Source of the DNA: Bactericera cockerelli
Taxonomy: Eukaryota; Arthropoda; Insecta; Hemiptera; Triozidae
Assembly: GCA_024516035.1 (NCBI GenBank)
Contig: CM044964.1
Location: forward strand, 28,976,766 to 29,040,765
DNA length: 64,000 nt
Reading direction: 5' to 3'
Shown here: piece by piece, positions 44,805 to 57,600 of the stretch
Numbering within the stretch: position 1 is the stretch's first letter
How the letters are laid out: the number at the start of each line of letters is the position of its first letter
The notes under the pieces: generated by a model
Databases searched by the model: none
Seen by the model: the letters and a program-made list of their open reading frames with translations, nothing else
What the model was told of the DNA's origin: nothing
Position numbers and translations under genes: made by a program

Positions 44805-45540
44805 TTTTAAAAGGTTTTTTTTTTGTTCAATGGCGCAATCGTAGAGAATAGTTGATTTTAAAAGGTTTTTTTTTTTGTTCAATGCGCAGTCGTAGAGAAT
44901 AGTTGATTTTAAAAGGTTTTTTCTTGTTCAATGGCGCAGTCGTAGAGAATAGTTGATTTTAAAAGGTTTTTTTTTGTTCAATGGCGCAGTCGAAAAAATA
45001 AAGGTTTGCTTTCAGCATGTTTGATTGTCTAGTGGCGCAGTCGTAGAGAATAGTTGAATTTAAAAGGTGTTATTGATTGTTCAATGGCGTAGTCAAAAAA
45101 ATATTTGATCCAAGCGGGTTTTATTGATTGTTCAATGGCGCAGTTGAAAAAAAATCAAGATTTGATTTCAGCAGGTTTGATTGTCCAGTGGCGCAGTCGT
45201 AGAGAATATTTGATTTTAAAAGTTGAATTTGTTCAGTGGCGCAGTCGTAGATAACATTTGAATTTAAAAGGTGTGATTGATTGTTCAATGGCGCAGTCGA
45301 AAAAATAAAAATTTGATTTCAGCAAGTTTGATTGTCCAGTGGCGCAGTCATAGAGAATATTTGATTTTAAAAGGTTTTTAAAAATATTTGATCCAAGCAG
45401 GTTTTATTGATTGTTTAACGGCGCAGTCAAAAAATAATTATTTGATTATAGCAGGTTTGATTGTTGAGTAAATCAGTTGAAAGGTTTGATTCTTCAATGG
45501 CACAGTCGAAAGTATATTTCGACAGGTTTGATTGATATGA
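44770..45540 (+). repeat. Array copying the end of the unknown secreted gene
   Basis: Units with TTGTTCAATGGCGCAGTCGT and AGAGAATAGTTGATTTTAAA; the first unit contains the stop codon. About a dozen copies, increasingly diverged. Confidence 0.88.
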
Positions 45541-45987
45541 TATTGTTTTACCGACCTCAGTATGTTCAATATGTTCATGGATAAGACGGCGGACGGAGGT
45601 TCAAGTCCCATGTTATTGATAAAAAAAGCGAGTTTGAGTATTTCTGATAGCACGATTGTTATCACAATTATGATATTTTTTCGTTGTTTTAATGTGTAAG
45701 TCAGGTTTATTTAGAAGTTTGCTACAACATTTTTTATATTACACGTATACCTATGACTGCTGGAGTAAAGGAACTTTTCAGTCTTATCTCGGCAGTGCAA
45801 ACAAGGTATATTCTATCCTATTATATTAAGGAAAGAAAGTATTGTAATCAAATCTCACTTCTTCTATTATTGTTCTTGTAAGTGGAGCTAACAAAATTCC
45901 TTCATTAGAAAAATACCAAAAAAAAACAAAAAACTAATCATTCTTTTTTTACCAATAGAAATTAAGCTGATAACATCGATAGATGCA

Positions 45988-46135
45988 TAAGGGCCGAATT
46001 TTAAAACAGGATTACAACAAACATAAGCCAGACCATGCATCAAGTCGGAGTTTCAACCAATCACAGTGCACTTTAATTCTACTTGAAGGAAAGTCTGACA
46101 TATCTATGTAATCCTATTTTAAAATTCGGATCTTC
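45988..46135. mobile_element. Copy of the AAACAGGATTA MITE
   Basis: GGGCCGAATTTTAAAACAGG at the left, inverted ATTTTAAAATTCGG at the right. Confidence 0.7.
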
Positions 46136-46429
46136 TGATTAAAAATGAAGTGATTTTTACAAAATAATAATTTCACACTGAAAGATAAAATGGTGATTTA
46201 TCGAAATAATTTGAAAATAGAAAACTCTGAAAAAGAAAGTAGTGCCATTATGCCAACAGTTTAACAAAGCACCTCTTTATTTATTTAAACAAGAATAGGT
46301 ATTCTGTTTTAATACATAACTATTTATCAACTAATGTCTTCATAATTATGTATACTGTATTAAAATATATTTATTATACATATTTAGGGTGTGACATATT
46401 GTGTTTTAATACAGAACTCTTTTTTTTTT

Positions 46430-46690
46430 TAAGTGGGGTTTAACGTCGCTTTCAACTGCCATGGTCATATCACGACGGGGGTTTTACCCTCCATTCGCAG
46501 GAAACTCACAAACCTGCTACTCACATTGACCTCACCCAGCCTGAGTGGGGCCGGGAAAAGCCAGCGTCACGAGAATTAGAATTTGAATGGTCACCCATCC
46601 TATTCTTAACCTCGCTGGATGTCGCTTAACTTCGGTGTTCTGAAGGGAACCGGTGTATTCAACATGCCATCGACGCTGGCTCAGAACTCT
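46430..46690 (-). mobile_element. 5S rRNA-derived SINE, best-preserved head
   Basis: Minus strand keeps the internal 5S hallmarks CCGAAGTTAAGCGACATCCA and GGATGGGTGACCATTC, plus GAATACACCGGTTCCC. This supports a 5S rather than tRNA origin. Confidence 0.82.
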
Positions 46691-47499
46691 TTATCAACTA
46701 ATGTATTTATATGTATACTGTATTAAAATATATTTACTATACATATTATTACATATACAAAAAAATGTGTGTTTAAGAGAGATTTGTCTTAAGATTTTTA
46801 TATTTTTATCTAATATTTACTTTACTTCATCCTACCCCTTCTACCGTATTTGTAGGGGTTGGCAGAGAGTTTGCCATTTGGATCTATTATCTAATACTTA
46901 CCATGTAATATTTATCATTTTTATGTGAATGATTTGTAGTTAAAACACCAAGTTTTTTGTTTTATTAAACTATGTAAAACAGTGAAAGCCAAGTGTTTAT
47001 ATTTTTAACTGGTTTAGACTTTTATTTGTTTTACCAATAATTATGTATAACTATAATGTTCTTTGAGACACTCAAAGAATACATATCTATTAAAATGTAT
47101 TCTTTTTAAAACTGTGAGAAAGGGTACAATTCAATAATATTAAAATCTGTAATAATTTAATGTACATGGAAAAAATATATATTAATATATTGTTATAATT
47201 TATTAATACAAAAGTCAAAGTGTAATTTTTATTTGTACGTTTTTTTTTTATTGTTATAATCTTCCTATGTTTTCAAAAATATTATATATTTTCATTCGAA
47301 AATCACAGACCTCAATTGAGAAAGTCATTACAACATAGAACACAAGCGTCTAAAGCTGTTGTTTCATGGCTATGAAAAAAAATACAGTGTTAAACACTCA
47401 TATTAAAAAAAATAAAAAGAATACAACCTAATCACTTGTGCATGAATTATGATCATATGAAATAAAAATAATTTTTACTTGGTAATATGATCATTTTAA

Positions 47500-47705
47500 A
47501 ACATCTCTTTCAACTGCATTTTTTTATCACGATGGGGGTGTTACCCTCCATGCTCAGGAAACTCACAAACCTGCCTCATTAATCTCAACCAGCCTGGGTT
47601 GTGCCGGAATGCTAGCATGACGAAGTCTTCACCTCGTTGGACGTTGCGTAACTTCGGTGATCCTACGAGAACCGGTGTATTCCACGCGCCATCGACGCTG
47701 GCAAA
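47500..47705 (-). mobile_element. 5S rRNA-derived SINE
   Basis: Minus strand: GGAATACACCGGTTCTCGTA, then GGATCACCGAAGTTACGCAA. Confidence 0.77.
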
Positions 47706-48064
47706 AGAGTGCTCATCACAGCCAACTTTATTTTTTACTTACCATGTCCTATAATGAGGAAAGTAGGTTAAAGTTATCATATTTGCGTTAATCACAATCG
47801 TGCAGTCACGTGACCAGGAGCGGCCAGTGGGAAAATGTTTTGGGGTGCTTCCACATAAACCAGAATTAAATGCAAAAATCCAACTGAAAAAACGTCTTAG
47901 CCTGGCGGTGCAGAGGGGGAATGCAGCAAATATGCTTTCGGCTCTTCCCTCAGCTGAGTTTGTAGAAGTTTAGAATCTATTTAGAATTGTGACATCACAT
48001 CGTGATTAACACAAATATGATAACTTAAAAAAAAAGTTATAAAGAGTCTATTTAACAGTGTAGA

Positions 48065-48215
48065 CTAGCTCTCATGGCTTAATGGTCACTGCACTACTCT
48101 TGTACGCGGGAGACCCGGGTTCAAATCCTGGCGGGGGTAGTAACTTCTCACCGTGGTTTGGATGTTTTTGGGACTCACTTAGTCTCGTGAGGACAACGAG
48201 TAGCTATAGAGGTAT
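48065..48215 (+). mobile_element. tRNA-derived SINE, further family
   Basis: CTCATGGCTTAATGGTCACT, GGGTTCAAATCCTGGCGGGG, then TCACTTAGTCTCGTGAGGAC, a tail related to family 2. Confidence 0.7.
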
Positions 48216-48298
48216 TGTAGAGTGTATGTGTAGTTTGTTGAAATTATTCACTTAAAACTGACAATGGGGCAAGGACTCTGAATTTTACAGACCTCTCT

Positions 48299-48457
48299 TT
48301 AACACTTAGACGACCGGCATGGTTTTTCGTGAATTCTCTTGTGGGACCGGCGATAATACGGCTATCCAACCCCGTGTACCACCGGTGGTACACACGGTCC
48401 ATTCCGTACGATCGTGCGTGTACCACCGGTGGTACACCCGGTCGTCTACCTGTTGAA
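48299..48457. mobile_element. TTAA MITE, type B copy 2
   Basis: Inverted copy of the 5314 element, with the same 20-bp palindrome at 48374 and 48418. Right TTAA decayed. Lies just past the 3' end of the zinc-finger gene. Confidence 0.85.
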
Positions 48458-48552
48458 TAAATATTCATTTTTTTTTTTTAAAAAACCGACAATTTTAAAA
48501 ATATTTCTTAAAATTTGGTAGGAATTTAATAGCTTTCATAGTTGAAAAGACT

Positions 48553-48696
48553 TCAGGCTGTATTTCCTTGCTCGGTGGCGGCAGGGCCGTGGTGAGCGGC
48601 TCGCGTCCGGGCCAGCAGCTTCTCTATGAGGGGGCTCTGAGCCTTCACGATCCGCCCCTGGTCTCCCAGCGAACACTTGTGCATCTTGTCACTGAT
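48553..48696 (-). CDS. Zinc-finger gene exon 6, terminal
   Basis: Encodes [20 protein letters not shown], then [18 protein letters not shown] and a short tail, stop TGA at 48555-48553. The acceptor follows an unusually long CT-rich tract (48697-49200). Confidence 0.7.
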   Translation of the reverse strand: MSDKMHKCSLGDQGRIVKAQSPLIEKLLARTRAAHHGPAATEQGNTA

Positions 48697-51600
48697 CTGA
48701 GAGAGAGAGAGAGAGTGAGTGAGTGAGAGAGAGAGAGAGAGGGAGAGAGAGAAAGAGAGGGAGAGGGAGAGAGAGAGTGAGAGAGTGAGTGAGAGAGAGT
48801 GAGAGAGGGAGAGAGAGTGAGTGAGTGAGTGAGTGAGAGAGAGGGAGAGAGAGAGAGAGAGAGAAAGAGATAAAGAGAATGAGTGAGTGAGTTGGAGAGA
48901 GGGAGGGAGGGAGAGAGATAGAGAGAGAAAGAGAGAGAGAGGGAGAGAAAGAGAGAGAGAGAGATAATGAGTGAGTGAGTTGGAGAGAGGGAGGGAGGGA
49001 AGGAGAGAGGGAGAGAGAGAGAGAGAGAAAGAGTGAGTGAGTGAGGGAAAGAGAGAGAGAGGGAGAGAGAGAAAGAGAGGGAGAGAAAGAGAGAGAGAGA
49101 AAGAGAGAGAGATAATGAGTGAGTGAGTTGGAGAGAGGGAGGGAGGGAGGGAGAGAGAGAGAGAAAGAGAGAGAGAGACAGAAAGAGAGAGAGAGAGAAA
49201 ATTAATCAGAAAGGGTTACAAAGAAAATTCGGCCGATTTTCAGATTATGCTCGAAATATATTTTTTTTTTTAATACAACATCAACACTTTTTAGAGCGAG
49301 AGAAGCAATTACAGATGCGAATATATTCATTGTGTATTTATGTACAATCATATAAATTTAGTAGAGTTTATGTTTAAAAATTATAGAAGTATAAAATTAC
49401 TACTTGCCAACCTCCGTGGCTCAGTGGTTAAGAGCATTGGTCACTGATCCGGAGGTTGCGGGTTCGAATTCCGGCCGGAGAGGAAAATTCGGACCGAGTT
49501 TTTCCGCTTCCGGAATGGCGTAGATGTAAAGGTAAAGTCCTTGAAGTATTGCAAAATTGTTTCGGGGTAGAATTATCTTTTTTTTTTAAGAATAAAATTA
49601 CACTATTTTATACTACTAATTTACACTATTTTATACTACCCGGTAGCTCAGTCGTAAAGATTCTGTGAATCCAAAGATTTCAGAGTTCGTGGATTCGAAA
49701 CCCAGCTGTTAATAATATGTTAATAATACGTCTTGGGCTTACTGCTGGGATAATGGGACTTTAATAGTCCTAAGGCGATTTATTTATTTTATTTTATTTA
49801 TTTATTTACACTTTATTAGATAATAGGACATATAAAATACAAATAATTACAAACGAAAATACAAAATACAATATAACAAAACAAAAAAATAATAATAAAT
49901 AAAGAAAAAATAAATAAATATATACATAATATATGTCCTAACTAAAGGGCGGGGTTATTGCATTAGGCAATCTCTTCCACCCAACCCTTGTTATTATTAT
50001 TATTTTAATTTGGTGTTAACGTCCCTTTCAAATGTATGGTCATGTCATATACCATATACCCTGCATTCGCAGGAAACTTGTGGGGAATAGCATTAGGTAC
50101 CTTGTATCTGACTCTCTTGTGGGGGATAGCATTACCTTGTATCTGAATCTCTTGTGGGGGATAGCATTACCTTGTATCTGAATCTCTTGTGGGGGATAGC
50201 ATTACCTTGTATCTGAATCTCTTGTGGGGGATAGCATTACCTTGTATCTGAATCTCTTGTGGGGGATAGCATTACCTTGTATCTGAATCTCTTGTGGGGG
50301 ATAGCATTACCTTGTATCTGAATCTCTTGTGGGGGATAGTATTACCTTGTATCTGAATTTCTTGTGGGGGATAGTATTACCTTGTATCTGAATCTCTTGT
50401 GGGGGATAGTATTACCTTGTATCTGAATCTCTTGTGGGGGATAGCATTACCTTGTATCTGACTCTCTTGTGGGGGATAGCATTACCTTGTATCTGAATCT
50501 CTTGTGGGGGATAGCATTACCTTGTATCTGAAGCTCTTGTGGGGGATAGTATTACCTTGTATCTGAATCTCTTGTGGGGGATAGTATTACCTTGTATCTG
50601 AATCTCTTGTGGGGGATAGCATTACCTTGTATCTGACTCTCTTGTGGGGGATAGCATTACCTTGTATCTGAATCTCTTGTGGGGGATAGCATTACCTTGT
50701 ATCTGAATCTCTTGTGGGGGATAGCATTACCTTGTATCTGAATCTCTTGTGGGGGATAGCATTACCTTGTATCTGAATCTCTTGTGGGGGATAGCATTAC
50801 CTTGTATCTGAATCTCTTGTGGGGGATAGCATTACCTTGTATCTGAATCTCTTGTGGGGGATAGCATTACCTTGTATCTGTATCTCTTGTGGGGGATAGC
50901 ATTACCTTGTATCTGAATCTCTTGTGGGGGATAGTATTACCTTGTATCTGAATCTCTTGTGGGGGATAGCATTACCTTGTATCTGAATCCCTTGTGGGGG
51001 ATAGCATTACCTTGTATCTGAATCTCTTGTGAGGGATAGCATTACCTTGTATCTGAATCTCTTGTGAGGGATAGCATTACCTTGTATCTGAATCTCTTGT
51101 GGGGGATAGCATTACCTTGTATCTGAATCTCTGGTGGGGGATAGCATTACCTTGTATCTGAATCTCTGGTGGGGGATAGCATTACCTTGTATCTGAATCT
51201 CTGGTGGGGGATAGCATTACCTTGTATCTGAATCTCTGGTGGGGGATAGCATTACCTTGTATCTGAATCTCTTGTGGCAGGCAGAGCACTTGTAAGGCGT
51301 GACACCAGTGTGTATTCTCTGATGAACTAAGTAGGAGACTCGCTGACGAAAGCTCTTGCCTGGAAACACAAGTTCAAACTAGTTATCAGTCAGTCAGCAC
51401 GAGTGTATTTTTTTTTTAGGCTTTAATGGCAGGATTCTCAAATTGATTGAGCTCTTCCACCCAACCGTATATCGGTATGTAATGAAAGTATGAAACCGGT
51501 CTGGTAATCCAGAGGTCGCGCGTTCAAAATCCAGCCGGAACATGACAAGTTATCCTCCCATGTGGGATTTTGACCACGTTTTTTTATTTATTTATATACA

Positions 51601-54600
51601 ATGCTTAAATTAAATATAATTGCGATTGTATGAGCAGGGTTCTATCTGTTTTTACACTTGTTCTAATCTACCTGATATCTATTATTTCTATTTAATCTAT
51701 ATCTAGTCACCGTGGCAGAGTGAGTTATCGCGCTAGGCATTGCACGTATGGTGACCTGGGTTCGATCCCCAGCGGTGCAGGAATTTTTCTGCTCCGTTCT
51801 TAGTTGTTCGGGGTCCACTCATACCTCGTGAGGAAAAATGAGGGGAAAAAAAGGAAAAAACAATATTGTTCAATTCGAGATAGGTAAGGTTCCCTCTATG
51901 TTTATTATTATTATTTTCTATTTTTTTTTTTTTCCTTCACATTATTAATTGCAATTTATGTTATATTTTTCTATATTCAATAATGTAAAATCATGTAAAA
52001 TTTACAATAAATAAAGAGGTGCTATATTAAACTGTTAGCGTAATGGGACTTCTTGTCTCGAGCCGACAGTCTAAATAAAGCACTACTATACTATACTATA
52101 CTATGTTATATGATCTCAGTGGGGTTATCAAAAAACACTCACCACATGTTTCGCAACAGAACGGTTTCTCGCCACTGTGGATTCTCTCGTGGTTGTGCAG
52201 TGTTGACAGTTCTTTAAAGGCGCGTCCACACTGCGCACACACGTGCGGTTTCTCGTCGCTGTGGTAGAGGAGGTGTTTGTGGAATGACTGCTGGAAGGTG
52301 AAGCTCCGTTCACACTGGCCACACTTGTAGGGCATCTCACCTGGAAGAGAGGGGACGCCCCCCTGATTGCTGCTTTAATGAAAATCTCTCATAACATTTC
52401 TTTCTCATGACAAGTACAACATTTCTTTAATTTTAAATCTAACTTTGTTAGTTTTTTTTTGTAACAAAAATGGGCCCCCGTAAGTTTTTATTTTATTTGT
52501 GTAAAAATAAAATAAAAACAAAATTGGTTTTGATGTTGAATGCGCACGAATAGCTCAGTGGTTAAGCACTCGCTTGACATGCGGAAGGTCCCAGGTTCGA
52601 ACTCCCGGTGCCGACAAAAAATTGTATTAAAAAATTTGGTTACAGTTGTTTGTAAGGGATACCTGTTGGCCCAGCACCTAAATGGGAAGTATTGTGTCAC
52701 TCAAATGCTGTGAAACACTCATCTTAAAAAAAAAAAAATTGTGCCCTGGTAGTGAAGTGGTAAACGCACTATTCTGGTAATCCAATTGTTTCGAATTCCA
52801 CCCAGTGCATGAATTTTTCGTCATTAACTTGAGTTTCTGACCACATAATAATAAGTCCTGAGGTTAGGTGGTAGGAAATGCTTTGAGAATTTTCTACCTG
52901 CCTTGCGCTGGCAGTTTAAATGAAACACTACTTATACTAACGTGAAGAATCACCATATATGTATTGCACATTGCCAACTTACCTATTTGCAGGGGGTCCA
53001 TAAAAAATATTGTTGTATAACACTTAAAAACATTATTGGGTGTTTGAAAATACCTAAATAGGAAGTTGGATGTTTTTCTCCGAATCAATGGTGAAGTCTG
53101 TTGTGTGATATTTACCTGTGTGAAGTTTGTTGTGTTGATACTTACCTGTGTGAAGTCTGTTGTGTTGATATTTACCTGTGTGAAGTCTGTGTGTGTGATA
53201 ATTACCTGTGTGAAGTCTGTTGTGTTGATATTTACCTGTGTGAAGTCTGTGTGTTGATACTTACCTGTGTGAAGTCTGTTGTGTTATATTTACCTGTGTG
53301 AAGTCTGTTGTGTTGATATTTACCTGTGTGAAGTCTGTTGTGTTGATATTACCTGTGTGAAGTCTGTTGTGTTGATATTTACCTGTGTGAAGTCTGTTGT
53401 CTTGATATTTACTGTGTGAAGTCTGTTGTGTTGATATTTACCTGTGTGAAGTCTGTTGTGTTGATATTTACCTGTGTGAAGTCTGTTGTGTTGATATTTA
53501 CCTGTGTGAAGTCTGTTGTGTTGATATTATCTGTGTGAAGTCTGTTGTGTTCATATTTACCTGTGTGAAGTCTGTTGTGTTCATATTACTGTGTGAAGTC
53601 TGTTTGTTGATACTTACCTGTGTGAAGTCTGTGTGTTGATACTTACTGTGTGAAGCCTGTTGTTTGATATTACATGTGTGAAGTCTGTTGTGTTGATATT
53701 CACTGTGTGAAGTCTGTTGTGTTGATACTACCTGTGTGAAGTCTGTTGTGTTGATATTTACCTGTGTGAAGTCTGTTGTGTTGATAATTTTACCGTGTGA
53801 AGTCTGTTGTGTTGATGTTTACCTGTGTGAAGTCTGTTGTGTTGATATTTACCTGTGTGAAGTCTGCTGTGTTGATATTTACCTGTGTGAAGTCGGTTGT
53901 GTTTCTTGAGAAAGTACTTGGTGGTGAAGAGTTTGGAGCAGAGCTTGCATTCCCATTGTTTACCCTCGTGGGTCTTGAGATGTTGGAGTAGGTGGGCTCC
54001 TGAAGAATAAAAAATATAGATTAGTCATTCTTTTATTATTATACAACTACTATTAATTGGGAAAAAAGTGTAAAACAGGGGAAGAAAATGAAGTAATAAA
54101 TAATTTAATTGAAGAGACTTAGGCGGAATTAATAGACAACATCAATAACTTAACTTTTGCGGCACAGCTCGAATTTTTGAATAACCTTTCGGCACGGTGG
54201 TCCCAGAAAGACCACTTGAAAATGTACCTTTACTGCACGGTGGTCATATGACACTGTCTTAGTATCGTTCAGCACGCTTCACTCACAGGAACACTCAAGC
54301 TTCTTCCTTTGGATGAAAGTTTTCGGATGTAGTCGGACATTGTCGTAGCTTTCACAGGCACAACAACGTCAGGAAGGCCGTGCAGTAAGGGTCCCATTTT
54401 ATGTGGTCCTCCTTGGACCACCGTGCCGCAAGAGTTAAGTCGTTGTAAGTTTGTTCCCTATCTTACACATACGCAATCCGTGACTTAGCGCCACAGAGGT
54501 ATTACAAAAACGTCTATTAATTCCGCCCTTAGAGTTAGAAGTAATTGCTCTCGTTTGCAGGGCGTAAGTAAAATTAAAAAAAAAAAAAAAAGATTGCACT

Positions 54601-57600
54601 TAAGAGTATATAATAATGAAATCATAAAGATTTTGCAGGTCTTTTATATTTGACAAAAACTTTGGTTATTTTAGAAAAACTAGTAATGTGCCACTTACCT
54701 TCTTGAACGATTTGGAGCAAAGTGAGCAGTTGAAGTTAGGAGGGGGCGGGGTTCTCACAGTACTGGTGGGTACATCGGAACACACGTCTATCTTTGGAGG
54801 CTGTCTCGATGAACTGCTGGACAGATCTAAAAAAAAATAGAAGGAACAGAATCGGACAGAATTATAACACACATTTCAACACAGAAGTTTCTTGCCAAAA
54901 AATTTCTTCGCTCATCGAAAGTTCGCATATGTACTGAGCTTATTGCTTATAAAAGGTTGGGTGGAAGAGATTGCCACAGGCAATAACCCCGCCTTTTAGA
55001 TAGGACATTAGCTTTATTCCCTTTTTTGTTCTTGTTGCTTTGTTTATCTTTTTGTTTTTCTTTATGATTTCATTGTATTTTACTGTATATATTTTACTTT
55101 GTCTTACCTAATAAAGCATAGTATAATAATAATTGCATATGACCCCAGGATCTTATTCCAGAATCCACTCTCCACTCTCAGAATCTCCCTTTCAACCGTC
55201 CACATGATCTCTGATTGGTCATCGGGCCTCATTCAGCATCACCTCAATTCCCTTTCAACAGTCACACATTGATCTCTGATTGTCAATTCGGCTCATTCCA
55301 GCATCCATTCATAATCTCCTTTCAACGTCACACATTGATCTCTGATGGTCAATTCGGGCCTCATTCCAGCATGCACTCTCCACTCTCATAATCTCCCTTT
55401 CAACAGTCATACAGCATTGCCCCTTTGTACAGCCATCGAAATCCTTTTTTACAAATACTCTGTCGCCCTGCTATCACTGACACAAATTCAAATTTGTGTA
55501 AAATTTAAATTTTGGAATCCCGGACTTTATATTCAGGTGATAGATATGTCAGACCGGTCGAGAATTTCTCAATTTATTTTATATTAAGACTTTCGAAAAA
55601 CATTCAATCTCCCGAAATCTATGATTAATGAAATTGTTGTCACAGCTATTCGCAGTTCTTGTCGTATAATTCATAACCACCTGTACAAACCGTCCTGAAA
55701 ATAACCATCGCCATTCTCTACTTCAAAGCACAAGTGACAAGAGTACTGTGTCTTTAATCCAAGCATCGATAGTGTGATGTCAGTTGTTTGTGAATAAAAT
55801 TTACTTTCTTTCTCTCTCTTCTTATATAGTATGGTATAGATTTGTTGAATATGTTCCATGGTCGGACGGAAAGCTTTCTCCAGAAAATGATCTAATTCGT
55901 AGATAAAAAAACCTGACAATGATCGATCATCAACACTGAACTTATTCACAGAAGCACTAGTATTAAATATTTACAGAAGCACGAGTAGTGACATTGTGAT
56001 AAATTGTATCACAGACACTCCACGGTGCTTATCCAATGATAAAGACTTAACAAGTTTGTAAATAATTAATTAATGATTAAACCATTTAAATAAACAGGAT
56101 GCCACATGAAAGTAGGCACTTCAAAATAATCCAAACTCTCTAACTTCTTTCTCTAACTAAAAAATAATAAAGAGAAAATCGAAAGTCTGTAGAAATGGAA
56201 GAGAATGCCGTTGGCATTAGCACCGCCTTTGATAATAATAACTCTCTTTAGTGGAAGATAACCACGGATGGTCAAACCAGGCAATATTTACGAACGAAGA
56301 GAGTCTAATAATAATGACACTTTTTAGTGGAAGGTATCCTCCACCAGGCGAAGAAAGACATAGAGTATAGAGTACAAAATTAAGACATAGAGTACAAAAT
56401 TAAAACAGGTATAACATGGTATTTGAAGAACATACTACTATTTAATGGAAGGTAACCACCAGGCGAGGTTAATGCTCAAAGCATTTTCTACCAGCTAACC
56501 CACAGAGTCTTATTATTATGTGGTCACAAACTCATATTAATGAGGAAAAATTCATGCACTAGGTGGTATTCGAACCAACGGACCTCTACGCTACCTGGAT
56601 TACCAGACTAACGCGGTAACCACATGACTTGACGCGTTAACCAATTGAGACTTCCTCGCCCAGCCAGAGTTCTGGCCGGGAATAACCATCATCACAATTG
56701 TTCGAATTTAAGTGCTATCTTCGCTGGACGTTGCTTAACTTCACTGACGGTAATCTGGGTAATGTTCGAACCAACGGATCTCTACGCTACCTGGATTACT
56801 AGACTAGCGCGTTAACCACTTGACTACCAGTGCACTACTTGAACTTACCCATAGTGCAGTACCTACTTGAACTTACCCATAGTGCACTACCTACTTGAAC
56901 TTACCCATAGTGCACTACCTACTTGAACTTACCCATAGTGCACTACCTACTTGAACTTACCCATAGTGCAATACCTACTTGAACTTACCCATAGTGCACT
57001 ACCTACTTGAACTTACCCATAGTGCACTACCTACTTGAACTTACCCATAGTGCACTACCTACTTAAACTTACCCATGTGCGCGACTTTCAGATGGATCAT
57101 GAGACTCCCCTTCATTTTGAACACCCGAGAGCAATGTTCACACTTGTGCCCGTCGGGTTGGGCCTCTTCCTCTTCTGTGATGTTGTGTATCAGTTGGTTA
57201 TGCATGGCAAGGATGGTTGCGTTTTGAAAGTAGAAATCACAGGTTTTGCATTTGAAGAGGACAGGATCTGTTTCGACAGTTGTCTGGATCGCGTCCACAG
57301 TCCGGGCATACTTGCTGCTGCTCTCAATAGATGGCTCACTCTGTCTTTTATTTGAAACAGAGTCTGTTTCATTTGGCAAATGTGGAACTGGTGGAAGTGT
57401 ATATGGATTGGTAGTTGCGGTCATTCTGGAGAGTTGTATTGATTCTTGTCGGGTCTCATCGAGACTGAGATGATCTTCAAATTTCTTATTCATGGTCAGG
57501 AATTGCAGTTTCTTCAGTCTTTGGTTTTTGAATTTGTTTTGTTTGTCTCTGAATACTTTCAATCGATTCGTTTGTTTGGTTTCAACATTACTTTTCAACC

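Larger units (their letters stand above)
45680..48060. other. Intergenic, repeat-derived
   Basis: Apart from the MITE and two 5S-derived SINEs listed, only AT-rich sequence and a family 1 SINE tail (47335-47420). Confidence 0.5.

Noticed and set aside
49408..49480. Functional tRNA gene
   Set aside because: A and B boxes are present, but the acceptor stem does not pair and a SINE body follows.
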